From Streptosporangiaceae bacterium (GTDB lineage: Bacteria; Actinomycetota; Actinomycetes; Streptosporangiales; Streptosporangiaceae), in the NCBI GenBank assembly GCA_025964695.1, contig JAOPYK010000001.1:1-59885 (forward strand): a stretch of 59,885 nucleotides of DNA, written 5' to 3'. Positions 8,929 through 18,255 of the stretch are shown here, one piece after another. The stretch's first letter is position 1, and the number at the start of each line of letters is the position of its first letter. The notes below the pieces were generated by a model that was given only the letters and a program-made list of their open reading frames with translations, made no database searches and was not told the DNA's origin. Both the position numbers and the translations under genes were made by a program.

Positions 8929-9774
8929 TCACCGCCCCTCGAACCGGGCCATGCCGGGCCCGTTCTGCTTGATAGAGACGACGCCGGCGGGAAAGTCCGC
9001 GGAGGCGAAGATCGGCTTCTGCAGTTCGGCCATGGCTTCGTCGGCGGCGCGGACACCCTCGTCGATCGTGCGGGACACCAGCGCCTTCGTCGCGGCGTGC
9101 GCGACGGTGGGTCCGCCGGCCAGCTCACGCGCCAGGGTCAGCGCCACGACGTCGAGCTGCTCGTCCTGCACAACGCGGTTGATCACGTTCCAGCGCTCCA
9201 GCGTCCGTGCGTCGTAGCGACGCCCGAGCATCGCCATCTCCTTTGCTCGCGCGGCACCGGCACGCTGGGTGATCCGCTGAATGCCGCCCATCAGCGGGTG
9301 CAGGCCGACCGTAGCCTCGACGCACCCGAGCTTGGCCGATTCGGTCGCGATCACGAAGTCGCACGCCAGGGCCACCTCGAGGCCACCGCCGACACAGATC
9401 CCGTGCACGGCGGCGACGACCGGCACCGGCAGAGCGTCGAAGGCCCGAAGCAGATCCAGCATCGGCCAGCCGAGAACTCCCTCGCCCTCCTTGGCGGCCA
9501 CGAGCATCAGGTCGAGGTCGGCGCCGGCGGAGAAATGTCGCAGACCGCTCTTCACGATCACCGAGCGCACCCCAGCTTCCGCAGCCCAGCCGAGCGCTTC
9601 AATCAGCTCCTGGGTCAACTCTGGGTCCAGCAGGTTATGCGGCCGGTGACGCATGGTGAGCACCCCCACCGCGCCGTTGATTTCACGCTCCACCATTGGG
9701 CTGTCCGCTGGCGCCGTCGTGGCACCGCCGGCCGAGGCGGCGTCCTTGTTCACCTCTCGAGTGGTCATTATCAT
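8929..9774 (-). CDS. Enoyl-CoA hydratase/isomerase (crotonase) family
   Basis: 281-residue crotonase-fold enzyme that hydrates a 2-enoyl-CoA or does related chemistry. The oxyanion-hole strand FSAGADLDLM and GICVGGGLEVALACD are present. Both catalytic Glu positions are filled: Glu in GGGLEVA and Glu in GCVEATVG, so hydratase activity is plausible. An N-terminal extension of about 27 residues precedes the fold. Second gene of the minus-strand operon, followed with almost no gap by the CoA-transferase. Confidence 0.9.
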   Translation of the reverse strand: MIMTTREVNKDAASAGGATTAPADSPMVEREINGAVGVLTMRHRPHNLLDPELTQELIEALGWAAEAGVRSVIVKSGLRHFSAGADLDLMLVAAKEGEGVLGWPMLDLLRAFDALPVPVVAAVHGICVGGGLEVALACDFVIATESAKLGCVEATVGLHPLMGGIQRITQRAGAARAKEMAMLGRRYDARTLERWNVINRVVQDEQLDVVALTLARELAGGPTVAHAATKALVSRTIDEGVRAADEAMAELQKPIFASADFPAGVVSIKQNGPGMARFEGR

Positions 9775-9802
9775 CGCCTGCCTTCCGTCCTTTGTGTACG
9801 AA

Positions 9803-10144
9803 TCATTCGGGGCCGCCCCCGAAGGCGATCACCGGGTCGAACTCCCGGACCGTGCGCCGCTCGGCCGCCCCCTCGACGTGGTAGGGATCGTCGTCCGCGA
9901 GCTTCGCCGGCTCTTGCCCGTCGCCCGCCCGGAACAGGAAAAGACCGCCGCTCTCGTCGGCGAACCGGCCGGCGGCACCGACCTTGCCGTCCCGTACCAA
10001 CCCCTCGATGTACGCGCGATGCGCGGGCCGGACAGCGGCCACCTACTCGGGCACGTAGCGGAGCTCCACCAGATACCAAGCCGTGTCCGCTCCTCCGCTG
10101 ATCAGCGGTTCGGCACTGCCAACATAGAACTCTGACTTGCGCAT
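9803..10144 (-). pseudogene. YCII-related protein broken by an in-frame TAG
   Basis: The frame from ATG 10144 reads MRKSEFY, then WYLVELRYVPE, a TAG at 10043-10045, then VAAVRPAHRAYIEGL to the stop at 9803. The sequence on both sides of the stop is continuous YCII-domain sequence (homologues have a Lys codon there), so one AAG-to-TAG change explains it. A GTG directly after the TAG could restart an N-terminally shortened 79-residue form lacking the first beta strand. It is the first gene of the operon, 28 bp before the hydratase. Its ATG lies inside the palindrome at 10133-10153. Confidence 0.72.
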
Positions 10145-10153
10145 TGCAAGTCA
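10133..10153. promoter_or_regulatory. Perfect palindrome, probable HxlR operator at the head of the catabolic operon
   Basis: TGACTTGC, 5-base spacer, GCAAGTCA: perfect 8-bp arms. It overlaps the start codon of the YCII gene, so binding would block initiation, and transcription starting here would be leaderless or nearly so. The right arm recurs 17 bp before the HxlR start codon. Confidence 0.6.
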
Positions 10154-10740
10154 ACAGATCTGGGCTTGCTGATTATGAGCCAAGTGCCACCGTGCCCTGT
10201 GGGTGCCAAGAACTCTGTCATAGGGCCTGATCTGGGGCTTTGACATGCTCGGCGGCCCGGCTTCGGGAGGATCGTGGGATGGCCTTATGGCTGCTGTACT
10301 TGATCGTCTTGCGGGTGTTCGGCTGGATCGCGCTACTCGCCCGATCACAAGCGTCTGACCGGGTTTTCGGCACCGACACGCAGCAGCGCCTACCACGCGG
10401 TCAAGACCCAGACCTGGCCCACCCGGGTGCTGCGCGTCGGCCGATCGATCCGCATCCCCACCGCCGACGTACTGCGCCTGCTCGGGATCGAAACCAAGGA
10501 GGACCACCAATGAACGGGATCAGTGTTCAAGCGCTGCCCCTGCACGCGCTGCTGGTCACCTCGCCGACGCAACTGCGCGAGGAGCTCGCCGGCCGCTCGG
10601 TGTTCGGAACGCCGTGAGCCCGAGTGGCCCGGATCGGGGACTGCGTGCCTGGTGGAACCGACGGTCTCCAGTCCACGGTGACTCCATAAGCGAGCTGGGG
10701 TTCACTACGTATCCCAGCGCGCGGGTGCGACACTGAACAA
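10154..10740. other. Intergenic stretch with mobile-element relics
   Basis: No intact gene. A plus-strand piece from about 10279 (MALWLLYLIVLRVFGWIALL) resembles the N-terminus of an integrase-type transposase protein. A second frame, 10358-10513, encodes SAYHAVKTQTWPTRVL followed by RVGRSIRIPTADVLRLLGI, an excisionase/MerR-type DNA-binding domain without its start. A 35-codon ORF at 10510-10617 overlaps its stop as ATGA. These look like joined leftovers of an integrative element. Confidence 0.5.
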
Positions 10741-11367
10741 ATGCAGCATGCTCAGTCCCGACGGCAGCGCGACCCCGAGCGCAAGGCGCGCATCCTCGCC
10801 GCGGCCGCAGAGCTCGCGGCCCGCCGGAGCTTCCACACGATCGGGATGGCGGAGATCGGCGCGCAGGCCGGCATCGTCGGCTCCGGGATCTACCGGCACT
10901 TCGACAGCAAGGTCGCGATCCTGGTAGCCATGCTCGACTACGGCATGGACCGGCTCTCCGAGCGGGCTGCGGAGATCGTCTCGACCGCGGCGGACGACCG
11001 CTCGGCGCTGTCCGATCTGGTGCGCGACCACATCGATGTCGCGATCACCGAGCGCAACGTTCTCGCGGTCTACCACCGCGAGATGCACAACCTCCCCGAG
11101 GAGGACCGCAGGCGACTGCGCCGCAGGCAGCGACACTACATCGAGGAGTGGGTACACGTGCTGGCGCCGCTGCGCCCGGACCTGGCCGACGGCGAGCTCC
11201 GTCTCGCCGTCCATGCGGCGATCGGCGCCATCCAGTCGACTCTGTTCTTCCGCAGCGGTCTTTCCGGCGCGCGACTGGCCGAACTACTCGACGCCATGGT
11301 GCACCAGTGCCTCGGCGTCAAGCCCTCACCCCTGCCCCGAAGTGAACCGGAAATGACTAGCTCTTGA
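10741..11367 (+). CDS. TetR-family transcriptional regulator
   Basis: 208 residues. The N-terminal helix-turn-helix is clear: KARILAAAAELAARRSFHTI, then MAEIGAQAGIVGSGIYRHF and DSKVAILVAMLD. The C-terminal ligand-binding part has HREMHNLPEEDRRRLRRRQ, wording common in TetR regulators of fatty-acid and steroid CoA metabolism. It is flanked by IS relics on both sides. It points towards the amidohydrolase at 11857-12987, which runs the other way. Its targets are not evident; it is one candidate for the ATAGTA operators. Confidence 0.88.
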   Translation: MQHAQSRRQRDPERKARILAAAAELAARRSFHTIGMAEIGAQAGIVGSGIYRHFDSKVAILVAMLDYGMDRLSERAAEIVSTAADDRSALSDLVRDHIDVAITERNVLAVYHREMHNLPEEDRRRLRRRQRHYIEEWVHVLAPLRPDLADGELRLAVHAAIGAIQSTLFFRSGLSGARLAELLDAMVHQCLGVKPSPLPRSEPEMTSS

Positions 11368-11856
11368 TCCCGATCCCGCGGCCCACTGCCATCTCCCCGC
11401 GCCCCGACCGGGAGTCGGACTCATCGAGCAGACGGCTGTACAGGAGCGGTCCGTGCGGCAGACCCCGGCATTGAGAACTTCATTCCCACAACTCAAGGTC
11501 GAGTTCGTCCATCGCAACTCGCGGCACGGGCGGACGACGTGACAACGCGTTGTTCGCCTATGTCGACGGCGTGAACAACGCCGGCCGAGCGCATCCAGAA
11601 ACACCTGGGCCGGCGGAGACCGCCCGGCGCGCCAGCTAGGCTGCCCGGATCTACCATGGAGGCTGCCCGCACCCGGTAGCCGACACTTTCGATTACCAGG
11701 GAAATCAGTGGGAGGCTAGATCACCTACTCACTCGCACCGTTACAACAGACGGAGACAAACGGCGGTCATGGCGTTCGCTTGTTGGACCGCCCAGAATCG
11801 CCGACCAGAGCCAGCCCCACGCCGACGGCCCTCGCACAGAGGAGACCAGTGACGAG
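11368..11856. other. Intergenic stretch with an IS3/integrase-type transposase tail
   Basis: Around 11540-11610 the plus strand reads ALFAYVDGVNNAGR and, one frame over, RIQKHLGRRRP. This is the C-terminal wording of integrase-core transposases, with a frameshift. Nothing else recognisable is present and no promoter signal stands out. Confidence 0.45.
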
Positions 11857-12987
11857 TCAGAGGTTCCAGATGCGTGTGGCGTTACCGCTGAGCAACAGCT
11901 CGCGCTCCTTCTCCGGGACATCGCCGAACATCTTCTCCGCGCCGGCCTGGGAGTGCGGCCAACTCGAGACGGGGTGCGGGTAGTCCGAGGACCACATGAC
12001 GTTCTCGACGCCGATCCGGTCGTAGGCGTGCCTGATCACGTCAGGCTCGTCGACGAACGTGAGACTGACGTTCTTCCTGAAGTAGTGGCTGGGCAGCTCG
12101 GACAGCGCGGGGAACTCATACCCCTGCCGGGTCGCCATGTCGTCGACAGTGTAGAGCCACCAGGACACCCAGCCCACGCCCGGCTCCACGAACACGACCT
12201 TCAGCTCGGGGAACCGCGCGAGTACCCCACCGAGGACCCACATGCCCAGCGCCTCGCCGGTGGACAGCGCGCACATCGGCACGAAGATCCCCTTCTGCGG
12301 CGTGGGGTCGCGTTGAGCGAGGTTGTCGAGCTGGGTGTTCAGCCCGATATGGAGGCAGATCGGGAGTCCCGTCTCCTGGATGGTGGCCCATAGCGGGTCG
12401 TAGCGCTTGTCCCAGTAGTCCGGCAGCCCGAGTTCGGCCGGGTAGACCGGCAGCTGCAACGACTTGCAGCCCGCAGCGACCGCCTTGCGGACCTCGTCCA
12501 CGGCGGCATCGATATCGTGGATCGGGATCTGGTAGTTGATGACCAGTCGCCCGGGGGCGGGAGAGGCCCAGTCGGTGAGGGTACGGTTGAACGCCCTGGT
12601 GGCCTCCCGCCAGCCATTCTTGATCGTGTAGAGGTAGCGGAACGCGCTCACCTCACAGTAAGTGACCGAAGACTCGACTCCGTCAAGATCCATGTCCTTG
12701 AGCCGCTCGTGCGCATTGGTGTGTCCTGACCGTCCACTGGCCGGGTGGTGGCGGTCAGCCATCGCCGTCAGCATGTTGCGGTCTTCCCCCGCCAGTCCCT
12801 GCTGCTCCCGCCAGAGCTGGTTGGCCGACGCCGACACCGTGCGCCTCATCGATGCTCCGAAATCCCTGACCGCATCGTCGTAGTCCGCGTGAAACTTCGA
12901 GGCGAGATTCTCCTTGATCGCGTCATGAGTGAGGTCCACATGATCGTCTGCGGAGATCAGGCGGTACTTCATGGCTGTCGCGGCCAT
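11857..12987 (-). CDS. Amidohydrolase family 2 (TIM-barrel) hydrolase
   Basis: 376-residue metal-dependent hydrolase or decarboxylase of the ACMSD/amidohydrolase_2 group; substrate unknown. The first metal motif is altered to ADDHVD. A barrel His is in CLHIGLN, and the late Asp is in MWSSDYPHP. The phrase DPTPQKGIF is shared with the paralogue at 39036-40100. The ATG at 12987 has AAGGAGGGGG directly upstream. The operator at 13029-13044 lies 42 bp upstream. Monocistronic as far as can be seen. Confidence 0.88.
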   Translation of the reverse strand: MAATAMKYRLISADDHVDLTHDAIKENLASKFHADYDDAVRDFGASMRRTVSASANQLWREQQGLAGEDRNMLTAMADRHHPASGRSGHTNAHERLKDMDLDGVESSVTYCEVSAFRYLYTIKNGWREATRAFNRTLTDWASPAPGRLVINYQIPIHDIDAAVDEVRKAVAAGCKSLQLPVYPAELGLPDYWDKRYDPLWATIQETGLPICLHIGLNTQLDNLAQRDPTPQKGIFVPMCALSTGEALGMWVLGGVLARFPELKVVFVEPGVGWVSWWLYTVDDMATRQGYEFPALSELPSHYFRKNVSLTFVDEPDVIRHAYDRIGVENVMWSSDYPHPVSSWPHSQAGAEKMFGDVPEKERELLLSGNATRIWNL

Positions 12988-13028
12988 GACCCCCTCCTTC
13001 GTGGCTATAGGGTTGGACACATCCACGT

Positions 13029-13044
13029 TATAGTAACTACTATA
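13029..13044. promoter_or_regulatory. ATAGTA-type operator, site 1 (amidohydrolase)
   Basis: TATAGTA-AC-TACTATA: perfect 7-bp arms around a 2-base spacer. It lies 42 bp before the amidohydrolase start on the minus strand, and also 117 bp before the CoA-transferase remnant on the plus strand. Member of the recurrent family with sites at 27103, 40154, 40178, 47259, 50315 and 52613. Confidence 0.75.
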
Positions 13045-13160
13045 TGCCCGCAAGGAGCCCGCTTTCGGGGCGAGCTCACCACCCCCAGGCACATCGGCTT
13101 CACGTCATTGGATCGCCCGATGCCCAGCACAGCTCAGCTCAGTCAGAGAGGAAATCTTTG

Positions 13161-13225
13161 ATGGCAGGCGTACTCGACGGCGTCCGGGTGATCGATCTCT
13201 CCCGTGGGGTGTCGGCGGCCTGCAC
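13161..13225 (+). pseudogene. CaiB/BaiF CoA-transferase, only the first ~20 codons left
   Basis: An ATG at 13161 preceded by AGAGAGG begins MAGVLDGVRVIDLSRGVSA, the standard start of family III CoA-transferases. Homology ends abruptly and the open frame to 13715 is the opposite-strand shadow of another remnant. Start signals are kept but the body is lost. Confidence 0.6.
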
Positions 13226-13394
13226 GAGGTCTCTTGATCTGCAGGCGCGGGCTTGGCGGCTCGTCCATCGCGACCTCGAGCGGCGGGGGTGGCGGGTGGC
13301 GAGCAGGCCCGAGGCCGCCATGATGATCACGAGCTCAGCTCCGCCCCGTAGGCACGCCGCTGGCGGCCTGTCCGGACGGCTCGTCGATCAACCG

Positions 13395-13735
13395 TTCCAG
13401 AACCCGGCGACGAACGCGGCGAGACCCTTCATGCAGCAGGCCGCGTCGCCAGTGTCGCAACGGATCGGCTCTGGGCCGCGGCCGCGTCAGGATCGAGCAG
13501 TTCGGCCGCCAGCAGCGCCCGGGTGGCGGCCACCTAGACCGGGGCGCTGCGAGTCGCGATGTCCCCCGGCGCAGGCCTGTGCCCAGGACAGTACCTGCTC
13601 CGCGGGCAGCAGTTTGCGACTGTCCGGCAACCAATGCCTCCTCGGCGACGAGGATCCGGCCGGTGAGCAGCCAGTCGGCGCCATCGAGGGTCCGACCAGC
13701 CCCGGGAGGAAGTAGGCCGAGGGGCTCTCCGGACT
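13395..13735 (-). pseudogene. Enoyl-CoA hydratase C-terminal half, frameshifted
   Basis: Reading the minus strand across frames gives DGADWLLTGRILVAEEAL, then KLLPAEQVLSWAQACAG, DIATRSAPV, a TAG, VAATRALLAAELLDPD and GLAAFVAGF. This is the ordered C-terminal sequence of a crotonase broken by at least three frameshifts and a nonsense codon. The N-terminal half, including the oxyanion hole, is absent. Confidence 0.65.
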
Positions 13736-13739
13736 GAGC

Positions 13740-14141
13740 TCAAGCGGCCAAACGAGTCGTGAAGCAAGTGATCTATAATTCACTTCGAGCGACGCTTATA
13801 TCCACACGCTGGGCGCTGGGTGCCGCACCGAGGCATGCAGGGCCGTCTGTCGCGCATCTCCGTGGATCGTTCGGGCATGCCGCTGCTGAAGAGGGCTACG
13901 CGTCGCAAGGTGGCTGATCGCGGCGTGCATGGCGAGGTATGGGCCGCCTTGCGCGAAGTCACGGCGCGGCGGCGCCAGTAGGTGGACCCACGTCCTCGAT
14001 GCATCTACGAGCCGAGCTTGCATCCCACCCGATAGTGAATCACAATGCACTAATTCGGGTCTGCGAAGCCGCGTGTCCGTGCCCGCGGACCAACCGACCC
14101 GGGCTGTGACCTGTCCTTCGCATCACGAGTCAGGAGTCGCC
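13740..14141. other. Intergenic region with two dyads
   Basis: No recognised gene; a 48-codon ORF (13835-13981, plus) has no known match. AAGTGA (13766-13771) and TCACTT (13780-13785) form a dyad with an AT-rich 8-base centre. TAGTG (14033-14037) and CACTA (14048-14052) form a second dyad about 90 bp before the acyl-CoA dehydrogenase remnant. Either could be an operator for the carboxylase operon. Confidence 0.35.
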
Positions 14142-14648
14142 GTGGACTTTCATGAGACCGGCGAACAGCGCGCGCTGCGCGATACGGTTGCCGCCATCGC
14201 CGGTGAGTTCGGGGCCGAGTACTACGCGGCGAAAGCCGCGGCAGGCGAGCCATGCTCTGAGCTGTGGAGGGCCCTGGGCAGGAGCGGGTTCCTCGGCATC
14301 AACCTGCCCGACGAATACGGCGGTGGCGGTGGCGGCCTGATCGAGCTGGCGATGGTGTGTGAGGAGGTGGCCGCCGCCGGTGTCCCGTTGTCGCTGCTGC
14401 TCGTCTCGGCGGCCATCTCCGGTGAGATGATCCCGGAGTTCGGGTCCCCCGAGCAGCGTGCCCAGTGGCTGCCCCGGATGGCGTCCGGGGAGAGCAAGGT
14501 CGTCTTCGGGATCACGGAGCCCGAGGCGGGCTCGAACATTCACCGCCTCTCCACGGCTGCCCGGTGTGATGGCGGCGACAGCACAGCCTGGGCCTGGCCC
14601 GCTCCTACTGAGACCTTGGCGAGGACCCTGAGATGCCGACCGTACTGA
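14142..14648 (+). pseudogene. Acyl-CoA dehydrogenase, truncated after the N-terminal third
   Basis: GTG 14142 with CAGGAG upstream begins VDFHETGEQRALRDTVAAIA, and the frame continues through INLPDEYGGGGGG to the FAD-contacting GITEPEAGSN. There a full-length enzyme (about 380 residues) should continue. Instead it runs into unrelated codons and stops at 14648, overlapping the carboxylase beta start. The flavin and catalytic-base domains are gone. It is the first frame of the carboxylase operon, so its promoter may still drive the genes behind it. Confidence 0.75.
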
Positions 14649-16234
14649 AGTCTGGGCTGAACAGCTCCGACGAGACCTACCGTGCGAACCGCGCGGCTCA
14701 GCTGCGCGTGCTCGCCGAGTTCGAGGAGCAGGTTGAGGCCGCAATCGCGGGGGGTGGTCCTCGCTACCAGCAACGCCACCGGGACCGCGGCCGGATGCTG
14801 GTCCGGGAGCGCATCGAGCTCCTACTCGACCGCGACGCGCCGTTCCTGGAGCTGTCCACCCTTGCGGCATGGGGAACAAAGTTCCCGGTCGGGGCGAGTG
14901 TCGTGACGGGGGTCGGCGTCGTGTCCGGTGTCGAGTGCGTGCTGATCGCGCACGATCCGACGGTGCGGGGCGGGGCGATGAACCCGCACTCGCTCAAAAA
15001 GACACTCCGGGCACTGGAAATCGCCCGGATGAATCGGTTGCCGGTGATCAACCTCGTGGAGTCAGGCGGTGCGGACCTGCCATCGCAGTCGGAGCTGTTC
15101 GTGCAGGCAGGGAAGATCTTTCACGACCTTACCGAGTTGTCGTCCAGGGCAATCCCGACCATCGCGCTCGTGTTCGGCAACTCCACCGCAGGCGGGGCGT
15201 ACGTGCCTGGCATGTGCGACTACGCGGTCATGGTCGACCGGCAGGCCAAGGTCTTCCTCGGCGGACCGCCGCTGGTAAAGATGGCCACGGGTGAGGACGC
15301 CGACGACGAGGAGCTCGGTGGCGCGGCGATGCACGCCAAGGTCTCCGGGCTGTGCGACCACTTCGCCGTCGACGAACGTGACTGCATCCGGATCGGCCGC
15401 CAAATCGTCGCCGAGCTGAACTGGCGCAAGCTGGGACCCGGCCCGTCGCTGCCGGCCGACGAGCCGCTGTACGACCCGGAGGAGCTGCTGGGTATCGCCC
15501 CCGCTGATATCAAAGTCCCGTTCGACCCACGGGACGTGCTGGCCCGGGTCGTCGACGGTTCGCGGTTCGGCGAGTACAAGCCGCTGTGGGGAACGAGCCT
15601 GATGACCGGGTGGGCCTCGGTGCACGGCTTTCCGGTCGGCATCCTCGCGAATGCCCGGGGCGTGCTGTTCAGCGAGGAGGCGAAAAAGGCGAGCGAGTTC
15701 ATACAGCTCGCCAACCAGTCCGACACGCCCCTGCTGTTCCTGCAGAACACCACCGGCTTCATGGTCGGCAAGACCTACGAGCAGGGCGGGATCATCAAGG
15801 ATGGCGCCAAGATGATCAACGCCGTGGCCAACAGCAGGGTCCCGCACATCACCATCAACCTCGCCGCCTCGTTCGGGGCCGGGAACTACGGGATGTCCGG
15901 GCGGGCCTACGACCCGCGGCTGATGTTCGCCTGGCCCGGGTCAAAGCTGGCCGTCATGGGCGCCGCGCAGCTCGCCGGCGTGCTCTCGATCGTGGCGCGT
16001 AACGCGGCGCAGGCCAGCGGACGGGAGTTCGACGCCGAGGCTGATCAGCGGCAGCGGCAAACGATCGAGAAGCAGATCGACACCGAGTCGCACGCGTTCT
16101 TCGTCACCGCCCGGCTCTACGACGACGGCCTGATCGACCCGCGCGACACCCGCACGGTGCTCGGGATGGCGCTGTCGGCCGCGCACTCCAACACCGTCGC
16201 CGGCCAGCGGGGCTATGGCGTCTTCCGGATGTGA
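14633..16234 (+). CDS. Acyl-CoA carboxylase, carboxyltransferase (beta) subunit
   Basis: 533 residues. It transfers CO2 from carboxybiotin to an acyl-CoA, of the methylcrotonyl-/geranyl-CoA carboxylase type. Both crotonase-fold halves are visible. The N half has VGASVVTGVGVVSGVECVLI, MNPHSLKKTLRALEIA and FGNSTAGGAYVPGM. The C half has VLFSEEAKKASEFIQL, FLQNTTGFMVGK and AASFGAGNYGMSGRAYDP. Starts at ATG 14633 inside the end of the truncated dehydrogenase and is followed 8 bp later by the alpha subunit. With an AtuA-like gene in the same operon, a branched or isoprenoid acyl-CoA is the likely substrate. Confidence 0.92.
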   Translation: MPTVLKSGLNSSDETYRANRAAQLRVLAEFEEQVEAAIAGGGPRYQQRHRDRGRMLVRERIELLLDRDAPFLELSTLAAWGTKFPVGASVVTGVGVVSGVECVLIAHDPTVRGGAMNPHSLKKTLRALEIARMNRLPVINLVESGGADLPSQSELFVQAGKIFHDLTELSSRAIPTIALVFGNSTAGGAYVPGMCDYAVMVDRQAKVFLGGPPLVKMATGEDADDEELGGAAMHAKVSGLCDHFAVDERDCIRIGRQIVAELNWRKLGPGPSLPADEPLYDPEELLGIAPADIKVPFDPRDVLARVVDGSRFGEYKPLWGTSLMTGWASVHGFPVGILANARGVLFSEEAKKASEFIQLANQSDTPLLFLQNTTGFMVGKTYEQGGIIKDGAKMINAVANSRVPHITINLAASFGAGNYGMSGRAYDPRLMFAWPGSKLAVMGAAQLAGVLSIVARNAAQASGREFDAEADQRQRQTIEKQIDTESHAFFVTARLYDDGLIDPRDTRTVLGMALSAAHSNTVAGQRGYGVFRM

Positions 16235-16242
16235 GGGGAAAC

Positions 16243-18255
16243 ATGCCCATCGGAAAACTGCTCGTCGCCAACCGAGGCGAGATCGCCGCGCGGATCATGC
16301 GGACCGCGCGGCAGCTGGACATCGCCACCGTCGCAGTGTTCTCGGACCCGGACGCCGACGCGCCGTTCGTCGAGGCCGCCGACGAGGCCGTGCGGCTCCC
16401 CGGTGCCGTCCCGTCTGACACCTACCTGCGCGGCGACGCGATCCTCGCGGCGGCGAAGGCCACCGGGGCCGATGCCGTTCACCCGGGCTACGGCTTCCTG
16501 TCGGAGAACGCAGGCTTCGCCCGGGACTGCGCCGAGGCAGGAATCGTCTTCGTCGGGCCGCCCGTCGCTGCCATCGAGGCCATGGGATCGAAGATCCGGG
16601 CGAAGGAACTGATGGCTGAGGCCGGTGTCCCGGTTTTACCGGGAGCAACCGTTGGCGGCCTGCCCGACGGCGACGACCGGACCACAGACGACCCGACCCG
16701 GCTCGAGCGGCTCGCCGTCGGCATCGGGTTCCCGCTGCTGGTCAAGGCAGCGTTCGGCGGTGGCGGGCGCGGGATGCGGATCGTGCGTGACGCCGGTGAG
16801 GTCGTCGCGGCGGTCACGGCCGCGCGCCGCGAGGCCGCGTCGGCCTTCGGCGACGGCACCGTGTTTCTCGAGCGCCTCGTGGAGGACCCGCGCCACATCG
16901 AGGTACAGATCTTCGGCGACACCCACGGCACCGTGGTCCACCTGTTCGAGCGAGAGTGCTCGATCCAGCGGCGCTACCAGAAAATCATAGAAGAGGCGCC
17001 GTCCGCTGCGGTCGACGACGCGCTGCGCGCGGAGCTCGGCAAGGCCGCCGTCTCCGCGGGCGAGGCGATCGGCTATGTCGGGGCCGGCACCATCGAGTTC
17101 GTGATGGACTCCAGCGGGAGCTTCTACTTCCTTGAGGTCAACACTCGGTTGCAGGTCGAGCATCCGGTCACGGAGGCGGTCACCGGCCTGGACCTCGTCG
17201 CGCTGCAGCTGCTGATCGCCGAAGGGGCGCCACTGCCGGACGAGGTGCGCTCCGCCGAAGTCGTCGGCCACGCGATCGAGGCCCGCCTCTACGCCGAGGA
17301 CCCCACTGCCGACTACCGTCCGGGCAGCGGAACATTGCACCGCTTCCGGATTCCCGACCTGCCCGGGATCCGGGTCGACACCGGCGTGCGCGACGGATCC
17401 GTCGTCGGTACTCACTATGACCCGCTGCTAGCCAAGGTCATCGCGCACGGCCCGGACCGGGCACAGGCGGTCCGCCGCCTAGCGCGGGCCCTCTCCGAGG
17501 CTCACCTGCACGGCGTGGTCACCAACCGGGACCTGCTGGTCGGCATCCTGCGCGAACCGGAGTTCGGAGCGGGCCATACCGATACGGGTTACCTGACCCG
17601 GCACGACCCAGCCGCCCTCGCACGCGACGCCGACGAGACCGGAACGGCCCTCCACGCGCTGGCCGCGGCGCTCGCAGACCAGGCTGCCCGTCGAGCGGCG
17701 ACAACCGTCCTGGCCCCGGTGCCGTCGGGATGGCGCAACGTGCGCAGCCAGGACCAATGCGCGCAGTACCGCGACGTGGCGGGGACGGAGCTGGACATAC
17801 GCTACCACCTGGGCCGGGACCGGTTGCGGGCCCGGGTGAACGGGACCGAGCTGGTGGATGTCGTCGCGCACCACGTCGGACCGGACGTAGTCGACCTCGA
17901 AGTGGCCGGGGTGCGCCGCCGGATCGACGTGCACCGCGTCGGCGATGCGACCTTCTGCGACAGCGCGCTCGGCGCGAGCACGTTGTACGAGCCGGAGCGC
18001 TTCCCCGAACCAGGTTCGGAGGTAGCGCCGGGCTCACTGCTGGCGCCGATGCCGGGCACGGTGGTGCGGGTCGCCACGCAGGCCGGGCAGGCCATCCTGG
18101 CCGGGGCACCGATCCTGGTGGTCGAGGCGATGAAGATGGAACACACCGTAAAGGCTCCGTGCGACGGCACGGTCGCCGAGGTGCTCGTGGCGGTAGGTCA
18201 GGCCGTCGAGGCGGGCGAGCCACTCGCCGTGATCACAGAGGACGAGCCCGAGTGA
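16243..18255 (+). CDS. Acyl-CoA carboxylase, biotin carboxylase/biotin carrier (alpha) subunit
   Basis: 670-residue ATP-dependent subunit that carboxylates its own biotin. The N-terminal biotin carboxylase domain starts IGKLLVANRGEIAARIMRT, with ATP-grasp GGGGRGMR, ERECSIQRRYQKIIEEAPS and EVNTRLQVEHPVTE. The biotin carrier domain at the end has the lipoylation-type motif EAMKMEHT, whose Lys carries biotin. ATG 16243 follows GAGGGGAAAC; a GTG at 16231 overlapping the beta stop is less likely. The stop overlaps the next gene as GTGA. Confidence 0.94.
   Translation: MPIGKLLVANRGEIAARIMRTARQLDIATVAVFSDPDADAPFVEAADEAVRLPGAVPSDTYLRGDAILAAAKATGADAVHPGYGFLSENAGFARDCAEAGIVFVGPPVAAIEAMGSKIRAKELMAEAGVPVLPGATVGGLPDGDDRTTDDPTRLERLAVGIGFPLLVKAAFGGGGRGMRIVRDAGEVVAAVTAARREAASAFGDGTVFLERLVEDPRHIEVQIFGDTHGTVVHLFERECSIQRRYQKIIEEAPSAAVDDALRAELGKAAVSAGEAIGYVGAGTIEFVMDSSGSFYFLEVNTRLQVEHPVTEAVTGLDLVALQLLIAEGAPLPDEVRSAEVVGHAIEARLYAEDPTADYRPGSGTLHRFRIPDLPGIRVDTGVRDGSVVGTHYDPLLAKVIAHGPDRAQAVRRLARALSEAHLHGVVTNRDLLVGILREPEFGAGHTDTGYLTRHDPAALARDADETGTALHALAAALADQAARRAATTVLAPVPSGWRNVRSQDQCAQYRDVAGTELDIRYHLGRDRLRARVNGTELVDVVAHHVGPDVVDLEVAGVRRRIDVHRVGDATFCDSALGASTLYEPERFPEPGSEVAPGSLLAPMPGTVVRVATQAGQAILAGAPILVVEAMKMEHTVKAPCDGTVAEVLVAVGQAVEAGEPLAVITEDEPE

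Noticed and set aside
6953-9217. 754-codon open frame on the plus strand
   Set aside because: Antisense shadow of the FAH hydrolase, CoA-transferase and hydratase genes, which all show family motifs on the minus strand.
13835-13981. 48-codon ORF on the plus strand
   Set aside because: No recognisable family and no good ribosome binding site; it lies in a remnant-rich stretch, so I do not call it a gene.
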